Counted from the stretch's first letter, positions 8,499 to 18,679 are shown. The stretch is 64,000 bases of DNA from Flavobacterium buctense (GCF_014486695.1 NZ_JACTAB010000004.1:292498-356497); one strand, 5' to 3'. A program made the numbers and translations. Notes: generated from the sequence alone by a model not told the origin.

Positions 8499-9362
8499 TT
8501 GAAACCAATCAAAATAATAGAATGTCCACGCGATGCCATGCAAGGCATAAAAACTTTTATACCGACTGAGAAGAAAGTAGATTATATTCAGTCCTTACTT
8601 CGCGTAGGTTTTGACACGATTGATTTTGGCAGTTTTGTTTCACCCAAAGCAATTCCGCAAATGCAAGACACCGCAGAGGTTTTGGCGCAACTCGATTTAT
8701 CGCAAACACAAAGCAAACTCTTAGCCATCATTGCCAATACACAAGGCGCTCAATTGGCATCGGTTCATAAAGAAATTCAATATTTAGGCTTTCCATTTTC
8801 GATTTCGGAGAACTTTCAAATGCGAAATACGCATAAGACTATAGCTGAAAGTTTAATCACTTTACAAGAAATTTTAGACATTGCCAATGCTTCCAATAAA
8901 GAAGTGGTAGCCTATCTTTCCATGGGTTTTGGCAATCCGTATGGCGATCCTTGGAATGTGGAAATTGTGGGCGAATGGACAGAACGATTGGCCAAAATGG
9001 GTGTGAAAATTTTATCCCTTTCCGATACGATTGGAAGTTCAACACCAGAGGTGATTGATTATTTATTTTCGAATTTAATTCCGAAATATCCCGATGTAGA
9101 ATTTGGAGCACACTTGCATACTACTCCCGACAAATGGCATGAAAAAGTTGATGCAGCCTACAAAGCCGGTTGTCGTCGATTTGATGGTGCAATTCAAGGT
9201 TTAGGCGGTTGCCCGATGGCGAAAGATGATTTAACCGGAAATATGCCTACAGAGAAACTGCTCTCCTATTTCACTACTCAAAAGGAAAACACCCATACCA
9301 GTCCGATGAGTTTTGAAAGTGCTTATAATGAAGCTACGAAATTATTTAGCGCTTTTCATTAA
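8499..9362 (+). CDS. Hydroxymethylglutaryl-CoA lyase
   Basis: The 287-residue HMGL-like TIM-barrel enzyme cleaves HMG-CoA to acetoacetate and acetyl-CoA (leucine breakdown). Motifs include IIECPRDAMQGI at the N-terminus, GFGNPYGDPW, the metal-binding GAHLHTTP, and the catalytic-cysteine loop GLGGCPMAKDD. I infer a TTG start at 8499, because the conserved core begins right after it and the next in-frame ATG would remove part of the barrel. It overlaps the convergent P-type ATPase gene by 4 bp at the stop codons (TTAA). Confidence 0.92.
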   Translation: MKPIKIIECPRDAMQGIKTFIPTEKKVDYIQSLLRVGFDTIDFGSFVSPKAIPQMQDTAEVLAQLDLSQTQSKLLAIIANTQGAQLASVHKEIQYLGFPFSISENFQMRNTHKTIAESLITLQEILDIANASNKEVVAYLSMGFGNPYGDPWNVEIVGEWTERLAKMGVKILSLSDTIGSSTPEVIDYLFSNLIPKYPDVEFGAHLHTTPDKWHEKVDAAYKAGCRRFDGAIQGLGGCPMAKDDLTGNMPTEKLLSYFTTQKENTHTSPMSFESAYNEATKLFSAFH

Positions 9363-11854
9363 GCCTTTCTTCTTTTGAAAAGTTTATAAATTTCAATCCA
9401 CATCACCGAGATAAATCCGACCAAAATACTAAAACCTATTTGCACCGATTCAATCCTTTCAAATAAAAAGAATTTAGCAAAAACCGGCACAAACAACAAT
9501 AGTGATGTCATTACTATAGTAACGCCAATAATTAGTAAAACCAAATTGTTTTTGTAACGAATAGTCGTAAAAATCGAATAATAAAATGAACGATTAGCCA
9601 AAGTTAAAAAGACATTAGAAGCAATCAAAGTGATAAATATTCTAGTTCTTGTTGCATTTTCTGTCAACCCATTGTAGAGGCAATATTGGTACACAAAAAG
9701 TAATCCCAGTGTAATAACTAATCCTTGAACAATACTTATCATTATTTCTTTAAAATTAAAAAAAGTGGAGGTCAAAGGTCTCGGTTTTTGTAACATTAAA
9801 TTGCGCTCCATAGGTTCGTTTTCATAAATGATAGAACAAGTTGGCCCCATAATTATTTCCAAAAAGATAATGTGAACCGGTGTAAAAATATTGGGATAAA
9901 TCCAGCCTAAAGCTAATGGAATAAAGACAATGAGAATAATCGGTATGTGAATCGAAATGATATACTGAATGGCTTTTTTGAGGTTGAGATAAATTTTTCT
10001 ACCCATTGCAATGGCATCGGTCATTTTGCTAAAATCATCATCAATCAAAATTAAATTGGCGGCTTGTTTAGCAATCTCGGTGCCTTTTTTACCCATCGCA
10101 ATTCCGATATGCGCCGATTTCAAGGCCGGACCATCGTTTACGCCATCGCCGGTCATCGCTACAATTTGGTTGTTGTCTTTTAGGGCTTGAATGATTTTAA
10201 GCTTGGCTTCGGGAAACATTCTGGTAAAAATGGCGGTTTCCATCACTTTTACTTTTAAAGTAGCTTCGTCCATTGCCATTAATTCATCGCCATTTAAAAC
10301 TTTGTCCGCATCTTTAAAACCCACTTGTTTGGCAATAGTTGTAGTAGTGGCAGCATTATCACCGGTAACGATTTTTACTTGAATTCCGGCATTATTAAAA
10401 GTCTCGAAAACCTCTTGAATATTCGCTTTTGGCGGATCATAAAAAGCGACTAAACCTTTAAAACTAAACTTAAATTCTTGTTGGGTTTTAGGATAATCAT
10501 TTCCGGAATAGTCAGCGACACCAACACCCAAAATGCGATACCCTTCTTTAGCTATAATTTCCATGGCAGTGATGACTTGCTTTTTTTCGGCTTCAGTTAA
10601 ATTACTGACTTCAATTAAAGCTTCAGGCGCGCCTTTGGCAGCAATTATTCTTTTGCCTTTATGGTCTTCAAAAATATGAGTCATCATTGGTGGTTTTCCG
10701 CCCAATGGATATTCGTGAACCAATTTGAAATTGGTCCTTTCGTCAACCGATTCTAATTTGGCGTAAGCCTCATGCACTGCAATTTCCATAGCGTCAAACG
10801 GAATCGGTTCGCTTGACCACATGGCGTAACTTAAAAGTTCTTCGGCTTCCGGGTTTAACTTTTCATTCGTATTGATAATGGCATTGGAATGGAAAAGGTA
10901 TAATTGCGCCAAACTCATTTTGTTTTCCGTAATCGTTCCGGTTTTATCGGTACAAATTACGGTTGCGCTGCCTAAAGTCTCCACTGTTTTAGTTTGTTTG
11001 GTAATAATGCCCATCTTCATCAAACGCCAAGCGCCAAGTGCCATAAAAGTGGTAAAAGCCACCGGAATTTCCTCCGGAATTACGCTCATAGCAATCGTCA
11101 ATGCTTTCAACAAACTGTCTAAAACACTTTGGGAATAATAAAAATTAATGGCCCAAACTATGCCAAAAATGACCAATCCAATAAGGGACATCTTCTTAAC
11201 AAAATTCGTAATTTGAACTTGCAATGGAGTTTTCTCTTCTACAATTTCTTCAAGACTTTTGCCGATTTTTCCCAGATTGGTCTGATTTCCAATAGCATTG
11301 ACTACACAAATGGCCAATCCTGTTGCAACTGTTGTGCCTTGAAATACTTGCTTACTCTCCGAAGTTTCACTTTTAAAAACCGATAAGGATTCACCGGTCA
11401 AAATAGATTCATTAACCGAAAAATCATTTGATTGAATAATCACCGCATCGGCCGGAATAAAAGTACCTTCTTCCACTTGAATACAATCGCCTAAGACAAT
11501 TTCTTCACTCAGAATTTCAACTATTTCACCCTTGCGAATGACTTTACTTTTGGGTTGCGACAACTTTTTTAAAGCGTCAATAGCATTCCTGCTCCGAGCT
11601 TCTTGAAATAAGGAAATAGCCGCAACAAAGAAAATGGCAACCGACATAAAAATTCCATCGCCATAATCTCCTGAAATAAAATAGATACTGGCTGCGGCCA
11701 CTAAAAGTATAAACATCGGTTCCTTAACCATTTCTAATAATGAGGAGAGAAAATGATTTTTTTGTTGGTGTTCTAAAGTGTTGAAACCGTTCTTTTTTCT
11801 GGAAGCAATAACTTCATCATTGGAAAGACCATTAATTTTTTTATTTTCTGTCAT
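9359..11854 (-). CDS. Cation-translocating P-type ATPase (type II, Ca2+/SERCA-like)
   Basis: The 831-residue pump shows the cation-ATPase N-terminal region, the actuator motif TGES (153-156), PEEIP in TM4 (about 260-264), phosphorylated Asp303 in CTDKTGTITE, the hinge TGDGVNDGPALKSAHIGIAMG split over the P-domain, and four to six C-terminal membrane segments. The absence of N-terminal CxxC metal-binding domains and the presence of the PEEIP motif place it with type II cation pumps rather than heavy-metal pumps. The transported ion cannot be read from the sequence. It is convergent with HMG-CoA lyase. Confidence 0.9.
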   Translation of the reverse strand: MTENKKINGLSNDEVIASRKKNGFNTLEHQQKNHFLSSLLEMVKEPMFILLVAAASIYFISGDYGDGIFMSVAIFFVAAISLFQEARSRNAIDALKKLSQPKSKVIRKGEIVEILSEEIVLGDCIQVEEGTFIPADAVIIQSNDFSVNESILTGESLSVFKSETSESKQVFQGTTVATGLAICVVNAIGNQTNLGKIGKSLEEIVEEKTPLQVQITNFVKKMSLIGLVIFGIVWAINFYYSQSVLDSLLKALTIAMSVIPEEIPVAFTTFMALGAWRLMKMGIITKQTKTVETLGSATVICTDKTGTITENKMSLAQLYLFHSNAIINTNEKLNPEAEELLSYAMWSSEPIPFDAMEIAVHEAYAKLESVDERTNFKLVHEYPLGGKPPMMTHIFEDHKGKRIIAAKGAPEALIEVSNLTEAEKKQVITAMEIIAKEGYRILGVGVADYSGNDYPKTQQEFKFSFKGLVAFYDPPKANIQEVFETFNNAGIQVKIVTGDNAATTTTIAKQVGFKDADKVLNGDELMAMDEATLKVKVMETAIFTRMFPEAKLKIIQALKDNNQIVAMTGDGVNDGPALKSAHIGIAMGKKGTEIAKQAANLILIDDDFSKMTDAIAMGRKIYLNLKKAIQYIISIHIPIILIVFIPLALGWIYPNIFTPVHIIFLEIIMGPTCSIIYENEPMERNLMLQKPRPLTSTFFNFKEIMISIVQGLVITLGLLFVYQYCLYNGLTENATRTRIFITLIASNVFLTLANRSFYYSIFTTIRYKNNLVLLIIGVTIVMTSLLLFVPVFAKFFLFERIESVQIGFSILVGFISVMWIEIYKLFKRRKA

Positions 11855-11928
11855 GATGATGTAATAAGTTATATCATCTAAGATAGTTATTTAAGACGAA
11901 TTTAACCACTTTATTTGTTTTAGATTAC

Positions 11929-11936
11929 TATATTTG
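11929..11936 (+). promoter_or_regulatory. guaB -7 promoter box
   Basis: TATATTTG fits TAnnTTTG and lies about 30 bp upstream of the guaB ATG. A TTTG at 11914 is closer than usual for a -33 element, so that element is uncertain. Confidence 0.55.
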
Positions 11937-11965
11937 CACGCAATTTAACTACAACTACAAATTGC

Positions 11966-13438
11966 ATGAAAGCACACACTTCTAAAATCGTTGGCGAAGG
12001 TTTAACCTATGACGATGTACTGCTGATTCCGAATTATTCTGAAATTTTACCGCGCGAAGTCAATATTCAATCCAAAATATCTAAAAATATTGCGCTCAAT
12101 GTTCCTATCGTTTCTGCTGCCATGGACACCGTTACCGAAAGTTCAATGGCGATTGCCATGGCGCAAGAAGGCGGAATTGGGGTTTTGCATAAAAATATGA
12201 CGATTGAACAACAAGCGGCCAAAGTTAGAAAGGTAAAACGTGCCGAAGCCGGAATGATTATCGATCCGGTAACTTTACCTTTAAATTCAACAGTTGGTGA
12301 TGCTAAAATGTTGATGAAAGAACACGGAATCGGTGGCATTCCCGTGGTTGATGAAATCGGAATTTTAAAAGGGATTGTAACCAATCGTGATTTGAGATTC
12401 GAAAAAATCAACTCGCGTTCTATTTTAGAAGTAATGACTTCTGAAAATTTAGTTACGGCAGCCGAAGGAACTACACTACAAGAAGCAGAAGGCATTTTGC
12501 AACAAAATAAAATTGAAAAATTACCGGTAGTTGATGCCAATTACAAACTGGTTGGGTTGATTACTTTTAGAGACATCACCAAATTGGCTCAAAAACCGGT
12601 AGCCAACAAAGATAAGTTCGGACGATTGCGCGTTGCTGCTGCACTTGGCGTGACTGCCGATGCTTTAGAAAGAGCTACAGCCTTAGTAAATGCCGGAGTT
12701 GATGCAGTAATCATTGACACCGCTCACGGTCACACTAAAGGCGTGGTTGATGTGTTGAAATTGGTAAAATCAAAATTCCCTAATTTGGATGTCATTGTTG
12801 GAAACATTGCTACAGCAGAAGCCGCTTTGTACTTAGTAGAAAATGGTGCCGATGGTGTGAAAGTTGGTATTGGACCTGGTTCAATATGCACAACCAGAGT
12901 TGTAGCCGGCGTTGGATTCCCACAATTTTCAGCAGTTTTGGAAGTCGCAGCTGCGTTACGCGGAACGGGAATTCCGGTTATTGCCGATGGTGGAATTCGT
13001 TACACGGGAGATATTCCAAAAGCGATTGCCGCCGGTGCTGATTGCGTAATGTTGGGTTCCTTATTAGCCGGAACTAAAGAATCTCCGGGCGAAACTATCA
13101 TTTTTGAAGGTAGAAAGTTCAAATCCTATCGCGGAATGGGTTCTGTGGAAGCCATGCAAGAAGGTTCTAAAGACCGTTATTTTCAGGATGTTGAAGATGA
13201 TATAAAAAAGTTGGTTCCGGAAGGTATTGTTGGTCGAGTACCTTACAAAGGCGAATTAAACGAAAGCATGCAACAATTCGTTGGTGGCTTAAGAGCCGGA
13301 ATGGGTTATTGTGGTGCCAAAGATATTGCCACGCTGAAAGAAACCGGGCGATTTGTTAGAATCACTACAAGCGGAATCGGAGAAAGTCATCCACACAATG
13401 TGACAATTACTAAAGAAGCACCTAATTATTCGAGATAA
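11966..13438 (+). CDS. guaB: IMP dehydrogenase
   Basis: The 490-residue enzyme oxidises IMP to XMP, the committed step to GTP. The TIM-barrel is interrupted by two CBS domains (about residues 96-205), as in full-length bacterial IMPDH. Catalytic Cys308 lies in [33 protein letters not shown] binds the nucleotide phosphate, and GRVPYKGEL and the flap region are present. The length is standard. It is monocistronic, followed by a bidirectional terminator shared with the convergent antiporter gene. Confidence 0.97.
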   Translation: MKAHTSKIVGEGLTYDDVLLIPNYSEILPREVNIQSKISKNIALNVPIVSAAMDTVTESSMAIAMAQEGGIGVLHKNMTIEQQAAKVRKVKRAEAGMIIDPVTLPLNSTVGDAKMLMKEHGIGGIPVVDEIGILKGIVTNRDLRFEKINSRSILEVMTSENLVTAAEGTTLQEAEGILQQNKIEKLPVVDANYKLVGLITFRDITKLAQKPVANKDKFGRLRVAAALGVTADALERATALVNAGVDAVIIDTAHGHTKGVVDVLKLVKSKFPNLDVIVGNIATAEAALYLVENGADGVKVGIGPGSICTTRVVAGVGFPQFSAVLEVAAALRGTGIPVIADGGIRYTGDIPKAIAAGADCVMLGSLLAGTKESPGETIIFEGRKFKSYRGMGSVEAMQEGSKDRYFQDVEDDIKKLVPEGIVGRVPYKGELNESMQQFVGGLRAGMGYCGAKDIATLKETGRFVRITTSGIGESHPHNVTITKEAPNYSR

Positions 13439-13459
13439 TTTTAGACTGAAGAAAATAAT

Positions 13460-13492
13460 CAAAAGGCATAAGTTAATTTCTTATGCCTTTTG
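13460..13492. terminator. Bidirectional terminator between guaB and antiporter gene
   Basis: CAAAAGGCATAAG (13460-13472) pairs with CTTATGCCTTTTG (13480-13492), a perfect 13-bp stem around a 7-nt loop. A/T runs on both sides suit both converging transcripts. Confidence 0.85.
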
Positions 13493-13504
13493 ATTTATAT
13501 TTCT

Positions 13505-15739
13505 TTACACTTTCAAAAACTCTGCTATCTTTTTCTTTTCACCTGCAATCCATAAAATATCACTGTCTTCTAGTATTAGATGTGATTCCGGATTTAAAAT
13601 ACGCTTTCCGTTACGCTCAATACCAACGATAATTCCGTGTGTTTTTTCACGGATTTTTGATTCCCGTATACTTTTTCCGATGCAAACTCGGTTTTTGAGT
13701 TCCAATTTTTGGAGAATAATATCTGTTTGTACTACTTCATCAGGAACATCAATTTCATTTTTATCTAAATAACTCTTGAATTCTTTTACCTGTTCATCGG
13801 TTCCAATGACACTGATTTCATCTCCCGGAAATAATCTTTCAGTTCTGATGGGAATGTTGATTAAAACATCACCTCTACGAATGGAAGCAATATTGATCCC
13901 GAATTGTTCTCTGATTTTTAATTCTACCAATGTTTTTCCGGCTAAGTTTGACTCTCTTGCAATATTAAAATCTGCCATATGTCCGTCCCAAGGCGATAAA
14001 GTATTTTGTCTTTTATTTTCCCTTCGGGTTTCTCTGTCATTAAAATTGCTGATAAAATGACTTTCGATTTTATTGTACACAGCATGAAGTCTTTTTGGAA
14101 ATAAAATGTAAGCTCCAATGGCAATCAAAAAAGCAAGCAAAGCTATTCCAGTAGAGAAAAAAGTATTTAAAACAAAACCTATGTAGAATAATGTCAATAC
14201 AATTCTAAATAATACTAACATAATGATTGGACCATGATGTTTTCTTTCTTGCATTAAAATAGATACTTGACTTACTGCTACTCTTCGCAACGACAATGCC
14301 CATAAAAACGGGGAAAGAATAACCAAAGTAATAGAAGCGGCAATTACGTGACCAAATTTTGACCCTTGAACCAAAGGCAAAATAAAATTAGAGGAAAGTA
14401 AAATGATGGCTACAATAATTATGGAATGGATTACGACTTGGGTCAAATAACTTCGTAACACTATCTGCCAATTGCTGATTGACTTAATTTCTTCGGTATT
14501 GGCACTGTACAACTGGATTCTTTTCACCCATTTTCTAGGTAATTTTTTTTCTAAATAACCCGAAAATGGAACCGCAAATTTCACCATAAAAGGCGTGGTA
14601 AATGTGGTTATTGCAGAAACGGCAACCACAATTGGATATAAGAAATCGCTGGTTACTTTTAAGGTCATACCTAAGGTTGCAATGATAAAAGAAAATTCTC
14701 CAATTTGCGACAAACTCATTCCGGTTTGGATGGATTGTTTCAAAGGTTGACCCGATAACAAAGCACCAATTGTTGAACTGATTGACTGCCCAAAAATAAC
14801 CACAAAAGTCAAAATGGCCACCGGTAATGCATACTCTATTAAAGTATCCGGATTGATAAGCATTCCTACGGAAACGAAGAAAACAGCGCCAAACAAATCT
14901 TTAACCGGTTTTACCAGGTGTTCTATATGTTCCGCTTGCGTAGTTTCGGCAATGATTGAACCCATAATAAATGCCCCTAAGGCTGGAGAAAATCCAACAT
15001 TAGCGGCAAAAATCACCATTAACAAACAAAGCGCCAAAGAAATAATCAACATCATTTCATCCGTTAATAAATGTTTCGCTTTTTTGAGTAGTGTTGGAAT
15101 GAAAAAGATACCAACCACAAACCAAATGGTTAAAAAGAAAATCAATTTTAATACTGAAAAAACCAACTCCATTCCCGAAAACTGCTGACTTACCGCAATG
15201 GTAGACAACAAAACCATCATCAAAATGGCAATGATGTCCTGAACGATTAGAGAACCAATAACATTTCCAGCAAACTTTTGCGACTTTACGCCAAGCTCAT
15301 CAAAGGTTTTTAAAATGATGGTGGTGGAAGAAATGGATAGAATTACCCCCAAAAAAATACTGTTCATTTTATCCCAGCCCATCAATTGCCCTACAAAATA
15401 ACCGATAGTGACCATAACGATAATTTGCGTTATGGCAGTTATAGAAGCCGTTCCGCCTACTTTCATGAGTTTTTTAAAACTGAATTCCAATCCTAAACTG
15501 AATAGTAAAAAGATTACACCAATTTCAGCCCAGACTTTTACACTATTCACATCTTTTACTGTGGGAAAAAAGTCGAATTCACTTCCTGCTAAGAAACCGG
15601 CCACTAAATACCCTAACACTAAGGGTTGCTTTAAAATTCTGAAAATTAAAACCGCAATAGCAGCCGTAATAAGGATTAATCCCAAGTCACTGATTAAATC
15701 AGGTAAATGAACAATTGTGGATTTGGAAGTTAAAAGCAT
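13505..15739 (-). CDS. Cation:proton antiporter (CPA2/KefB-like) with two TrkA-C domains
   Basis: The 744-residue membrane protein has an N-terminal Na+/H+-exchanger domain of about 12 segments (residues about 15-385) starting with the KefB-like PLVLGYLVAGFLAG. A second hydrophobic block follows (about 415-535). Two TrkA-C (RCK_C) domains are at about 592-660 (NLAGKTLVELKIREQFG) and 675-744 (CIGKSIRESKIREKTHG). No NAD-binding RCK_N Rossmann domain is visible between them, unlike classic KefB/KefC. The likely role is K+ or Na+ efflux in exchange for protons, gated by a ligand at the RCK_C domains. Confidence 0.87.
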   Translation of the reverse strand: MLLTSKSTIVHLPDLISDLGLILITAAIAVLIFRILKQPLVLGYLVAGFLAGSEFDFFPTVKDVNSVKVWAEIGVIFLLFSLGLEFSFKKLMKVGGTASITAITQIIVMVTIGYFVGQLMGWDKMNSIFLGVILSISSTTIILKTFDELGVKSQKFAGNVIGSLIVQDIIAILMMVLLSTIAVSQQFSGMELVFSVLKLIFFLTIWFVVGIFFIPTLLKKAKHLLTDEMMLIISLALCLLMVIFAANVGFSPALGAFIMGSIIAETTQAEHIEHLVKPVKDLFGAVFFVSVGMLINPDTLIEYALPVAILTFVVIFGQSISSTIGALLSGQPLKQSIQTGMSLSQIGEFSFIIATLGMTLKVTSDFLYPIVVAVSAITTFTTPFMVKFAVPFSGYLEKKLPRKWVKRIQLYSANTEEIKSISNWQIVLRSYLTQVVIHSIIIVAIILLSSNFILPLVQGSKFGHVIAASITLVILSPFLWALSLRRVAVSQVSILMQERKHHGPIIMLVLFRIVLTLFYIGFVLNTFFSTGIALLAFLIAIGAYILFPKRLHAVYNKIESHFISNFNDRETRRENKRQNTLSPWDGHMADFNIARESNLAGKTLVELKIREQFGINIASIRRGDVLINIPIRTERLFPGDEISVIGTDEQVKEFKSYLDKNEIDVPDEVVQTDIILQKLELKNRVCIGKSIRESKIREKTHGIIVGIERNGKRILNPESHLILEDSDILWIAGEKKKIAEFLKV

Positions 15740-15854
15740 AGAAGATTTTATTTTTTACAAATTAGTAAAAAAACTGCTTTTAAAAAATAAATTAAACAGA
15801 TTTAAAGAAATTATAACAACTTTTACCCTGAAAATACTGCCTCAGAAATAAAAA

Positions 15855-17198
15855 TTAAATCCCTAAATAATTGCTAGGCGTAATCTGCATCAATTCAGCC
15901 CTAACCGAATCTGAGACATTTAACGTACCTATAAAATTATGAATGGATTCTTTACTCATCACTTCATTGGTTCGCGTCAAGCCTTTCAAGGCTTCGTAGG
16001 GATTTGGATAACCTTCGCGGCGTAAAATAGTTTGAATGGCTTCGGCTACAACCGCCCAGTTTTTTTCCAGATCTTCTGCGAATTTTGGCTCATTGAGCAA
16101 TAATTTATTTAAACCTTTTAAAGTCGCTTCGAAAGCAATAATAGTATGTCCGAAAGGCACACCAACATTTCTTAAAACTGTACTATCAGTCAAATCGCGT
16201 TGCAATCTTGAGATTGGTAATTTGGCAGAAAGATGTTCAAAAATAGCGTTTGCGATGCCTAAATTCCCTTCAGAATTTTCAAAATCAATTGGGTTTACTT
16301 TGTGTGGCATTGCTGAAGAACCTATTTCTCCCGCTTTGATTTTTTGTTTGAAATAATCCATCGAAACATACGTCCAAATATCTTTATCCAAATCGATGAT
16401 TATGGTATTGATTCTTTTCAAAGCATCAAAAAAGGCTGCAAAATGGTCGTAATGTTCGATTTGTGTTGTTGGGAACGAATGCTGTAATCCCAAAGTTTCT
16501 TCTACGAAAGTGGTTCCGAATTGTTTCCAATCCACAGTAGGATAAGCCACATGGTGTGCGTTGTAATTTCCTGTCGCGCCTCCAAATTTAGCCGCAAACG
16601 GAATATTGAACAACAAACGCATTTGCTCTTCTAAACGTTCTACAAATACCAAAATCTCTTTTCCCAAACGCGTTGGTGAAGCGGGTTGTCCGTGCGTTCT
16701 CGCCAACATTGGAATATCCTTCCACTCCATTGCCAATTCTTTTAACTTGGCTATTAACCCAATTAAACTTGGCATATACACTTTTTCAAAAGCTTCTTTA
16801 GTCGAAAGCGGAATCGCAGTGTTATTGATATCTTGTGAAGTCAATCCGAAATGGATAAACTCTTTGTAATCACTCAACCCTAAAGTTTCGAATTTATCTT
16901 TGATAAAATACTCCACCGCTTTCACATCGTGATTGGTAGTTTTCTCGGTTTCTTTGATAACTAATGCGTCATCGATAGTGAAGTTTTTATAGATATTTCT
17001 GAGCGCTTCAAAACTGTTTCTGTTAACACCTTTTAATTGAGGTAAATCGCTTTCGCATAACGCAATAAAATATTCAACTTCAACCAGAACTCTATATTTT
17101 ATTAAAGCTTCTTCGGAGAAAAAAGCCGCTAAAGGTTTGGTTGCTTTTCTATATCTTCCATCAATGGGTGAAATGGCATTTAAAGTAGTTAGTGACAT
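15855..17198 (-). CDS. purB: Adenylosuccinate lyase
   Basis: The 447-residue enzyme of the fumarase/aspartase superfamily acts twice in purine synthesis (SAICAR to AICAR, adenylosuccinate to AMP). It starts with LNAISPIDGRYR, has TSQDINNTAIPLS, ARTHGQPASPTRLGKE and the signature GSSAMPHKVNPIDFENSEGN. The length matches the E. coli-type form. It is transcribed toward a 115-bp spacer. The -7 box at 17225-17232 implies a leader of about 20 nt. Confidence 0.96.
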   Translation of the reverse strand: MSLTTLNAISPIDGRYRKATKPLAAFFSEEALIKYRVLVEVEYFIALCESDLPQLKGVNRNSFEALRNIYKNFTIDDALVIKETEKTTNHDVKAVEYFIKDKFETLGLSDYKEFIHFGLTSQDINNTAIPLSTKEAFEKVYMPSLIGLIAKLKELAMEWKDIPMLARTHGQPASPTRLGKEILVFVERLEEQMRLLFNIPFAAKFGGATGNYNAHHVAYPTVDWKQFGTTFVEETLGLQHSFPTTQIEHYDHFAAFFDALKRINTIIIDLDKDIWTYVSMDYFKQKIKAGEIGSSAMPHKVNPIDFENSEGNLGIANAIFEHLSAKLPISRLQRDLTDSTVLRNVGVPFGHTIIAFEATLKGLNKLLLNEPKFAEDLEKNWAVVAEAIQTILRREGYPNPYEALKGLTRTNEVMSKESIHNFIGTLNVSDSVRAELMQITPSNYLGI

Positions 17199-17224
17199 GT
17201 GCTGTATGTTGTTTTGTTGTGGTG

Positions 17225-17232
17225 CAAAAGTA
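17225..17232 (-). promoter_or_regulatory. purB -7 promoter box
   Basis: On the minus strand it reads TACTTTTG followed by CACC, fitting TAnnTTTG, 27 bp upstream of the purB start codon. The 7-bp-period array at 17240-17274 lies just upstream, where the -33 element would be. Confidence 0.55.
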
Positions 17233-17239
17233 AGGAATA

Positions 17240-17274
17240 GTGTTCAGTGTTCAGTCTTTAGTGTTCAGTTTTTT
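17240..17274. repeat. 7-bp-period array (GTGTTCA type)
   Basis: Units GTGTTCA, GTGTTCA, GTCTTTA, GTGTTCA, GTTTTTT follow one another without gaps. The array starts at the sirtuin stop codon and ends against the purB promoter. Its unit is unrelated in sequence to the other arrays of this window. Confidence 0.8.
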
Positions 17275-17965
17275 ATCTAAAACCGAGTAATTTTTGTTTT
17301 AAAAACGGAACGCCATCTGTAGCATTCATTGGAATAACTTCTAACGGATTTTGTAAATCATAAATCCTTGCCGGTTTGGGGTCAATATAAAACATCGGTA
17401 CATTTCGATTGGCATAATGCATCAAACCTGCTGCCGGATAAACTTGAAGCGAAGTGCCAATAACCGCTAAATAATCGGCAGTTTCCACAATTTCAACAGC
17501 TTCATCCAACGCCGGAACCGCTTCGCCAAACCAAACGATATGTGGACGCAATTGATTTCCATCCGAATCAAAATCGCCCAAATTCAAATCGGAACTCCAA
17601 TCCAGAATTTGCAATGGCGGATTTCTGTCACTTCTCACTTTTAATAATTCACCATGCAAGTGCAAAACCTTAGTGCTTACGGCTTGTTCGTGGAGATTGT
17701 CTACGTTTTGGGTGATGATATGAACGTCGAAATCATTCTCCAATTCGGCCAAAGTATAATGACCAAGATTCGGTTTTACTTCGTGCAATTGCCTTCTTCT
17801 TTGGTTGTAAAAATCTAAAACCAATGTTTTATTTCTGAGCCAACCATCATAGGAAGCAACTTCCATCACATCATGTCCTTCCCATAAACCATCGGCATCA
17901 CGAAAGGTTTTGATACCACTTTCGGCTGAAATTCCGGCACCCGTTAAAACGACTAATTTTTTCAT
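17273..17965 (-). CDS. NAD-dependent protein deacylase (class III sirtuin)
   Basis: The 230-residue Sir2 enzyme removes acyl groups from lysines using NAD. It shows GAGIS and SGIKTFRD, TQNVDNLHE, catalytic His104 (LHLHGEL), PHIVWFGEAVP and GTSLQVYPAAG. Tyr53 and Arg56 in FYNQRRRQL form the YxxR pair typical of class III desuccinylases such as CobB/SIRT5. The protein has no cysteine at all, so the Cys4 zinc site of most sirtuins is absent. An in-frame ATG lies two codons upstream (17971). It is divergent from trmH. Confidence 0.92.
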   Translation of the reverse strand: MKKLVVLTGAGISAESGIKTFRDADGLWEGHDVMEVASYDGWLRNKTLVLDFYNQRRRQLHEVKPNLGHYTLAELENDFDVHIITQNVDNLHEQAVSTKVLHLHGELLKVRSDRNPPLQILDWSSDLNLGDFDSDGNQLRPHIVWFGEAVPALDEAVEIVETADYLAVIGTSLQVYPAAGLMHYANRNVPMFYIDPKPARIYDLQNPLEVIPMNATDGVPFLKQKLLGFR

Positions 17966-18022
17966 TATCATTATTTGGATTTAAAACTACGCATTTTAGT
18001 TATTTTTGGCAAAACGAATTTT

Positions 18023-18679
18023 ATGATTGACCTTGATTACCTAAATTATCTCGAAGATTTTTTAACCGAAAACCGCAAAGAGCGATTCCAAAAAGTATTG
18101 GAAAACAGGACCAATCATTTTACCATTGCCGTAGAAGATGTATTTCAGTTTCACAATACGAGTGCGGTGATGCGCAGTTGCGAGGTTTTTGGGATACAGG
18201 AAATCAATATTGTAGAACATCGGTTTGGCAAAAAAATCGACAAAGAAATTGCCATGGGTGCACAAAAATGGGTTGATATCAATAAGTTTGACAATATCTC
18301 TAATTGCATAAAAACTTTAAAAAACAAAGGGTATCAAATAATTGCCACGACACCGCATAACGATTCTTGTTTGTTACACGAATTTGATGTCACTAAAAAA
18401 AGTGCTTTGTTCTTTGGTACTGAAAAAGAAGGACTTTCCGAGGAAGTAATGAACCAAGCCGATGGTTATTTGAAAATTCCGATGGTGGGTTTTACAGAGA
18501 GTTTGAACATCTCGGTTTCGGCTGCGATTATCATTCAAGACATCACTACTCGCCTACGCCAATCTGAAGTCAATTGGAAACTTACTGAAGAAGAATTGTT
18601 GGAAAAACGTTTGCTTTGGGCCAAAAATACCATCAAAGATATTAAACGTATTGAAGAACGTTATTATGCTGAGAAGTAA
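18023..18679 (+). CDS. trmH: tRNA (guanosine-2'-O-)-methyltransferase, SPOUT family
   Basis: The 218-residue SpoU-type methyltransferase probably modifies G18 in the tRNA D-loop. Motif 1 is FHNTSAVMRSCEVFG, motif 2 FFGTEKEGLS, and motif 3 IPMVGFTESLNISVSAAI, which together form the trefoil knot that binds SAM. A basic C-terminal tail is typical of TrmH. The frame is open upstream to 17975, but the family start is MIDLDYLNYLEDFL at 18023. Its stop codon abuts the stop of the convergent gene with no space. Confidence 0.9.
   Translation: MIDLDYLNYLEDFLTENRKERFQKVLENRTNHFTIAVEDVFQFHNTSAVMRSCEVFGIQEINIVEHRFGKKIDKEIAMGAQKWVDINKFDNISNCIKTLKNKGYQIIATTPHNDSCLLHEFDVTKKSALFFGTEKEGLSEEVMNQADGYLKIPMVGFTESLNISVSAAIIIQDITTRLRQSEVNWKLTEEELLEKRLLWAKNTIKDIKRIEERYYAEK

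Noticed and set aside
12067..12540. 157-codon frame opposite guaB
   Set aside because: It lies wholly within guaB on the other strand and has no recognisable domain; the same applies to similar shadows inside priA, pyrD, purB, prfA, pepD, mlaE and valS.
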